A DNA stretch of 64,000 nucleotides from Mixophyes australis. Taxonomy: Eukaryota > Chordata > Amphibia > Anura > Limnodynastidae. The translations under genes and the position numbers were made by a program. Location: assembly GCA_036250195.1 (NCBI GenBank), contig JAVHZZ010000006.1, positions 187,487,850 to 187,551,849 of the forward strand. The letters are read 5' to 3'. Below, piece by piece: positions 58,561-64,000 of the stretch. The notes beneath the pieces are model-generated. The model was given only the letters and a program-made list of their open reading frames with translations, ran no database searches and was not told the origin of the DNA. Within the stretch, counting starts at the first letter, position 1, and each line of letters starts with the position of its first letter.

Positions 58561-59299
58561 CTGATGTCCGCTTCCTTCTGACTCCGCCGACAAACTGCTC
58601 AAAATGGCGTAGCGCAACGGCTTATTAAACCACTGGCGCAAACGTGGTACGCCGAAATTGTGTCGCCAATAGATGACATGGCAAGCCTGGATTGAAACCA
58701 CCACTTTACACATTTCTTTATACAACTTCATCAGGGGTGTGTGGTCTCTCACACTGTGCACACTTTCAAAGATGAACTAAATAAAGAATTATAAACCACC
58801 CTGTACAGATTGAAACCACCAGTGTGTGGATACATAACATCTTCCAATAATGACATCATCAACAATCTCCCTAGAACTATATAACATGTGGAATCCCACC
58901 AACAAAATGGTCACTGCCATTATGTTTCACAAATTCCATATTATAACCAATAAGAATTTGCCTAATCGATTCTGTCAAAAAATAATGAAAAGGTGCATAC
59001 CCATTACAACCACCAACTTCAAATATTGCACCAGCAAAGATTCTAACATATTAGCAAATACTTAACAAATTTTTTTTTTTGACAATTTAAATCCAGCAAC
59101 AAAATGGCCAACAAACCACTTGTTCTCTGGATGCCTATATAGGAAAAATTAAAGTGCCTTGCAAAGCGTTTTATACAAATATATAATCAAAAATATTACA
59201 TAATCAATCAAGATATTCACATAATATCTACTATCATTATATTTACAATAAGAGACATAAATCTAATCACCTTTCATCAAAAAATAATATAAAAATACA
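58561..59299. other. No gene seen; possible Penelope 3' region
   Basis: Repetitive-looking sequence with aaaccaccact and atggcaagcctggatt motifs. It lies next to the Penelope coding remnant and may be its non-coding end. Low certainty. Confidence 0.3.
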
Positions 59300-59326
59300 A
59301 TCATCATCAGCTATTTATATAGATAT

Positions 59327-59329
<3 letters not shown>

Positions 59330-59380
<51 letters not shown>
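59330..59380. repeat. (AC)n microsatellite
   Basis: Perfect AC run of about 51 bp joined to the SINE-like repeat. Confidence 0.95.
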
Positions 59381-59382
<2 letters not shown>

Positions 59383-59384
<2 letters not shown>

Positions 59385-59566
59385 CAAGAGAGACTAGGGT
59401 CAATTTAATAGCAGCCAATTAACCTACGAGTATGTTTTTGGAGTATGGGAGGAAACCCACGCAAACACGGGGAGAACATACAAACTCCACACAGATAAGG
59501 CCATGGTCAGGAATCAAATGACCCCAATACTGTGAGGCAGAAGTGCTAACCACTAAGCCACCGTTT
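59383..59566 (-). repeat. SINE-like vertebrate repeat (ggaggaaacccacgcaaac)
   Basis: The block gtatgggaggaaacccacgc, aaacacggggagaacatac, aaactccacacagataa and gaggcagaagtgctaaccac is a well-known interspersed repeat of fish and frogs. The strand is given by analogy with the usual orientation of its tail and is uncertain. Confidence 0.65.
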
Positions 59567-59679
59567 TGCCTGAATAGAAAATAGTTTTTTGATCAAAAAT
59601 TAATAACAAGTACTCATTACTCTAAAAAGACACAATTAAAATTTGTGGCAAATTTCAAGCTATAATTATCAAGAATTGT

Positions 59680-59990
59680 CTATAATCTGTATGATGCAAA
59701 ATCTAACACCCTAAAAAGGAAACTATATCCAAACCTTCATTCAGACCTTTCAGGACTAGAGAATCCATCTCATGCATCCAAAAGTATTTTCTCTTAGGGA
59801 ATTGAAGTTCCCTATTACCACCTCTATAATTAATGGGCACCTGTTCGATAGCTTTAAAAATAAACTTATCTGGATTATTATTATGTTATTGCCAACTAAA
59901 AACACTTATAACTGAATACCTAAATGTAGACTTTGAGGTGCAGTCATTAGCTAAATAATTAGTGTTTTAGTATCCATGATAATAAAGATG
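59680..59990 (-). pseudogene. Penelope-like retroelement C-terminal remnant
   Basis: The minus strand reads FKAIEQVPINYRGGNRE and KREYFWMHEMDSLVLKGLNEGLD, the C-terminal end of the GIY-YIG endonuclease region of Penelope-like elements (R-E-x-F-W-I-x-x-L...GLNE). Only about 70 codons remain and stops follow. Confidence 0.7.
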
Positions 59991-61110
59991 GCCCCATTCT
60001 ACTGCTGAGTCACCTCCAAAAACACCCTGAGAATACATAATGTATTTAATAGATAAGGAATAATTGTCACACATTACTACCAAGTTTTGATTCATGGCGG
60101 ATTGGGAACTTAAAGTGGGCCTGGAACAAATTCTTGAAGTGGCCTCATGTGGGCGGGTCCAAATCAACTGTAGGTGGGGCCAACACAAAAGTAGGTGGGA
60201 TTTAGAACTACTGGAATTCGGTTGTAGTAACATTTAAGAAAACCTAGATGTGATGACTTAAGACACAGTGGGTCATTTCTAAAGAAATGCAGGGAAAAAA
60301 TGCCAGTTCTATGCTATAAAAATACATGAATCCTTTTACATTATCTGTGACTGGTTTATGTCTCTGTGTTCAAACTTATTTAGTTGCCTACTAACACATC
60401 CTTCCAAAATTCCCTTCATAGAAAAATATGTGACTTTATTTAATAAGTTAAACTGTTATGAAATATGTTGGCAGAATCCTATTTGATCAGTCTGCCAGAG
60501 CAGCATATAAGCGCCTCACACACTGTTGCATCTTTCCCTGACATCATGAGCTGTAAACTACCAGTCAAATCTCTCTCTTTAATATATAAAAATGTGTACT
60601 GTGTATTTAAAAAAATGCATATAAAATAATCCTTATAATAAATGGTTATCTAGTGCTATCACCAGAAAGGTAAAATGCTTCAAGCATCTGCAAGAAAACA
60701 CTTCTTTTGTAACAATTGTGTATGAGCCCTAAATGTGCCCAGTGATTGGTGGTGGTGGTGGTTTGTTTTAATAACAGTGCAGGGAGGGTTGGCAGACGAA
60801 GGCATAAGTGAAGGGGAGAGCTATTCCAAGGGTTTGCTGGTGATATAGTAAGTGCGAAGGAGGAAGGATTAATAATGTTGTCAGTACAATGAGGGCTGAC
60901 CATATGTTCAACAAAGTGATCTGAGAATGGGACCAATGCAAGGTAGAAGGCAGACAATGAAATCAAGGTGAGAACCACTAAAAGCTGAAATAAGGCTCCG
61001 GGGGGCACTTAAGACAGTGGGGTTCTCATATATCACAAATAAATAGGCAAAACTTTGTGTGTGCACTACTGTTAGGTGCATGCAGCTCTGCCTTCACGAG
61101 TAGTACAGTG
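59991..61110. other. No gene seen
   Basis: At about 60093-60170 a catggcggattgggaac...gggcctggaac segment resembles a hAT-type terminus. A (TGG)n run lies at about 60742-60760. A minus-strand frame at 60646-61008 (120 codons) has no family motif. Confidence 0.45.
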
Positions 61111-61114
61111 TGAA

Positions 61115-62446
61115 GTGGGACATACCTCCCAACTGTCCTTTCAGTCAGACCAAATCCTAAGCGAGACAGTCACCGAAATTCTGGACTGCCCAACCAGATT
61201 CAGGACTCCTGCGCTCTCCTACCTGTTTTTGTCACTTTCACCACCTGTGGCTGCTGGATCAGTTGCTGCTTGTCTGGATCCTGGAATGTTGGAGGCCCTA
61301 TTTGCAAAAAAAAATGGGTACATGAAATTTAGAAAACTCCAACCATCTCTGGCATTTAATCAATAGCACCCACATTTAATAATTAGGCCTATTTCCCTCC
61401 CTCCAAACAGCCCCAGCAATAAATTAGTAGCATTTACGTTTATTATAACCATTTTCCACAAACATCATGACATTGAATAATTAATATTCACATTTAATAA
61501 ATAGCTCTCCTCCCCAAACTCAGTCCCACATTCAATTACTAGCCCCAAACCATACCAGGATTAAATTAAAGGTCCCGTCCCTCCATATTAATTTAATAGC
61601 CCCAGTATTAAATTAAATTGCCCCACAAATAATAGCACCCATTAAAATAATTAGCCCCAACCTAAACTCCACCATTAAATTAATACCCTATCTCCCACCC
61701 ATGAACTATTACGACAGCCCCGCCCTTCCCTTATATCACACAATATATATTCCACCCTTTAGCAGTCCCCACTCCTATCCCACACACCCTTTAGCAGCCC
61801 CCACTCCTATTCTACACACACTTTAGCAGTCCCCACTCCTATCCTACACACCCTTTAGCAGCCCCCACTCCTGTCCTACATACCCTTTTGTAGCCCCCAC
61901 TCCTATCCTACACACACTTTAGTAGCCCTCCCTCACACACTTTAGTAGCCCCCCTCACACACACGCACTTTAGCAGCCACACGCACTTTAGCAGAGCCAC
62001 ACACTTTAGCAGTCACACACACTTTAGCAGTCACACACAGTTCAGCAGAGAGACTCACACACTTTAGCAGTCACACACACTTTAGCAGAGCCACACACAC
62101 ACTTTAGCAGTCACACACTTACCTTGTTCCTTCTGCAGACTCCTATCACTGCATACATGGGATGGCAGCTGTCATGTGACACAACCCATGTGACCTGTGT
62201 AGGAGACTGCAGACACAGATAGGAGGAGGGAGAGACCGATCAGAAGAGGGATCCGTGACCAAATTAAGGTGGGTGGTTGGTCCTGGAGGAGGGGCCCCGT
62301 CGGTCCGGCTCGGGGGGGAGGGGGCGCTACACATAATTTTATTTTATTTTAAAAAAAACCTCTAAAAAGACACCAGTTGGCCTCCTGAGGCCATTGGCCT
62401 GCCGGGACTTTTCCCGGTAGGTTACATGGCCAATCCACCCCTGCAT
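61115..62446. mobile_element. Composite hAT-like element, copy 3 of dispersed repeat, and minisatellites
   Basis: It begins catacctcccaactgtcc and ends ggccaatccacccctg, complement of caggggtggattggcc, both hAT-type termini. It includes the tcctggaatgttgg block (61271). 61735-61930 is a tandem array of ccctttagcagcccccactcctatccta units (about 31 bp), passing into acactttagcag units (about 17-20 bp) to 62120. No paired target duplication was found, so it may be two elements. Confidence 0.5.
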
Positions 62447-63310
62447 GGAACTCATTTGCACATTACATGTTATATCCTTAAGTGCACGGCAACTTAGTAT
62501 GTACATGGAATTAAACAATAACAGTTGATGTACATCACAAAGAAGGGTAGTGTTGTGGCTATAAATCCTATTTTAATTCCACTTCTGTAAGTTTTTAAAG
62601 ATATTGATTTATTTTGACTAATGTATTTTAATTTTGATTTTGTTTACCTCAACAGTCTATTACATTTCTATAGTTTTATTTGATCCAGATTCAGAAAAAC
62701 ATTTTGTACTATCACTCATCTTTTGGGAGACTAGACCATCCCTGCATTTTAAATTAGATCTGAAGGTTCTTACTCCCTCACTGTCAGATTAGTAATGTTG
62801 ACATAATGATGTGATCTGAACAAATGACACTATATAATCATTCAATTAATTAATTAATTTATAAACCTCTAATATTTATATTTGTATTTTTAATGTATTT
62901 TTTGTTTTGGTTTATGTTTTATATTACATTTTTTTTTATCTATATCCACTTAGCTAGAGTTTGGTGTCCACTTAGCTATAGTTTGGTATAGCTTTATTGA
63001 ACTGTGTAGGGCTTAGCAAAGTAAGGTCTTAAGTGATTTAGATTGCCACAAATCACTCTATTTGGGCCACATGTGATCCATATTATGAGATACTATCTAT
63101 GTCTATTTAAAGAGACTCTTTGGAACGCTCACTTTTGTACAGAAAATCACTAAGGAAGTTACTTTACGTGACGAAATGTGTTGGGTGAACATAGCTACAT
63201 GTCATCACCATTAATTCCAACTTCGGTATGTATATGCACATCACTCAACTACCCACGAACCGCAGACCGGCTTCTAACGAGGTCCTGCACAAATTTAATA
63301 CGAATATGAA
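62447..63310. other. No gene seen
   Basis: AT-rich sequence. ttacgtgacgaaatgtgttgggtg at about 63164-63187 resembles the terminal region of Penelope-like elements in amphibians, but without coding support. Confidence 0.35.
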
Positions 63311-63315
63311 GGGGG

Positions 63316-63500
63316 CAGTGGCGGAACTACTATTGGTGCAGCAGGTGCGGTGCACCAGGGCCCATGGAGATAATGGGGTCCGCTGCATGGCTGATACAGA
63401 AGGTCACAGGCCTCGCTTCCCTCCTCCCTGTCTCCCTGCACTGGGGCCCACAGCTCGCTACTTCTGCCTCTGGAAGGGGCGCACAGAGGACCGGGGAATC
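63316..63500 (+). mobile_element. hAT-type terminal fragment (cagtggcggaacta)
   Basis: The CAGTGGCGGAACTA end followed by ggtgcagcaggtgcggtgcacc is typical of a hAT-type MITE. No matching right end was found. Confidence 0.45.
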
Positions 63501-63627
63501 CCAACCTGGGTATAGCACCTAAAGAAGCAAGTCTGAGACTCCGTCTCGTTACCATTATTGAGGAACCATCAACCTGGGATTTCCCCAGAAATCAATGACC
63601 GTCAAAAGGAGTAAGTTACTCACTCAT

Positions 63628-63760
63628 AGGGGTACATTTACTATGCGGTGGTTCCATGAATGGGCTTTGTCTTTAATAAAAGTGGCATTTTAAAAAAATG
63701 CCTTCAAGCGCCTGAAATCGGTGATTCTACAGAAACGGTGCATAGTAAATATACCCACTA
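63628..63760. mobile_element. Short MITE with ggggtacatttactatgc ends
   Basis: The left end aggggtacatttactatgc and the right end gcatagtaaatatacccact are near complements. The centre has a cattttaaaaaaatg palindrome. 133 bp, no coding capacity. Confidence 0.7.
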
Positions 63761-64000
63761 GAGTGAAATTTTCCCTCTTAGGAGATATTCAATTCACCCA
63801 GGTCAATTAAGACAATTTGGAACAACTTTTCATTCACTATACCTTGTTGATTTTCATTTTTCACCATTCTTGGAAGTGTAATAACTATGACTTGTGTTAT
63901 CTACCATTGCTTGATAAAGATTTTTGTAAGGACTACTGAACATTTTAGGAGTATTTAAATTCTGGACTATAACTTAAATATTTTCGTATTTATTTCTTAT

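Overview
The window is vertebrate nuclear DNA, most likely from a frog or another amphibian. It has intron-containing genes with GT-AG splice sites, a low gene density and a dense nested transposon load: many hAT-type elements and their short derivatives, L1, a chromodomain Ty3-like element, a Ngaro/DIRS-type tyrosine-recombinase retrotransposon, Penelope and Harbinger remnants, and microsatellites. The exact species cannot be told from sequence alone.

Only two host genes can be supported. Both are on the minus strand and both are four-exon C-type lysozyme family genes (6781-10055 and 40159-44535). All exons can be read, every splice site is canonical, all eight family cysteines are present, and each gene has a TATA box and a poly(A) signal. 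Both lack the catalytic glutamate (Ala at the Glu35 position), and the Asp52 position is Glu in one and Tyr in the other. They look like secreted, non-bacteriolytic lysozyme-fold proteins in a tandem cluster, separated by about 30 kb of transposons.

The spacer is layered. A 5'-truncated L1 on the plus strand begins near 16394. It is split by hAT-A (16587-26126, 8-bp target duplication ACCTTATA), by a short hAT-like element (26144-26466, CATAACAC) and by hAT-C copy 1 (27486-33325). hAT-A is itself interrupted 22 bp from its right end by hAT-B (19895-26104, CCGGTGGG), and hAT-B contains a young LTR retrotransposon (20005-24244, 5-bp duplication CTGTG). That element carries one long ORF and no polymerase. 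hAT-C has a second, inverted copy at 34470-36906. The target duplications of the two hAT-C copies are exchanged, and the 3' end of the L1 lies inverted between them. This is the signature of an inversion of 33326-34469 by recombination between the two copies, or of an assembly mis-orientation.

Upstream (1-6560) holds decayed retroelement and MITE sequence. Downstream of the second lysozyme gene, 46.1-55.1 kb is a broken Ngaro/DIRS-type element (gag-like, RT/RNase H, tyrosine recombinase, SGNH hydrolase) with a 5'-truncated chromodomain Ty3-like element inserted in its RNase H. 56.3-57.3 kb is a Harbinger remnant. 57.4-64.0 kb is minisatellites, a Penelope remnant, a SINE-like repeat and short hAT-type elements. 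No tRNA, rRNA, CRISPR or other RNA gene was recognised.
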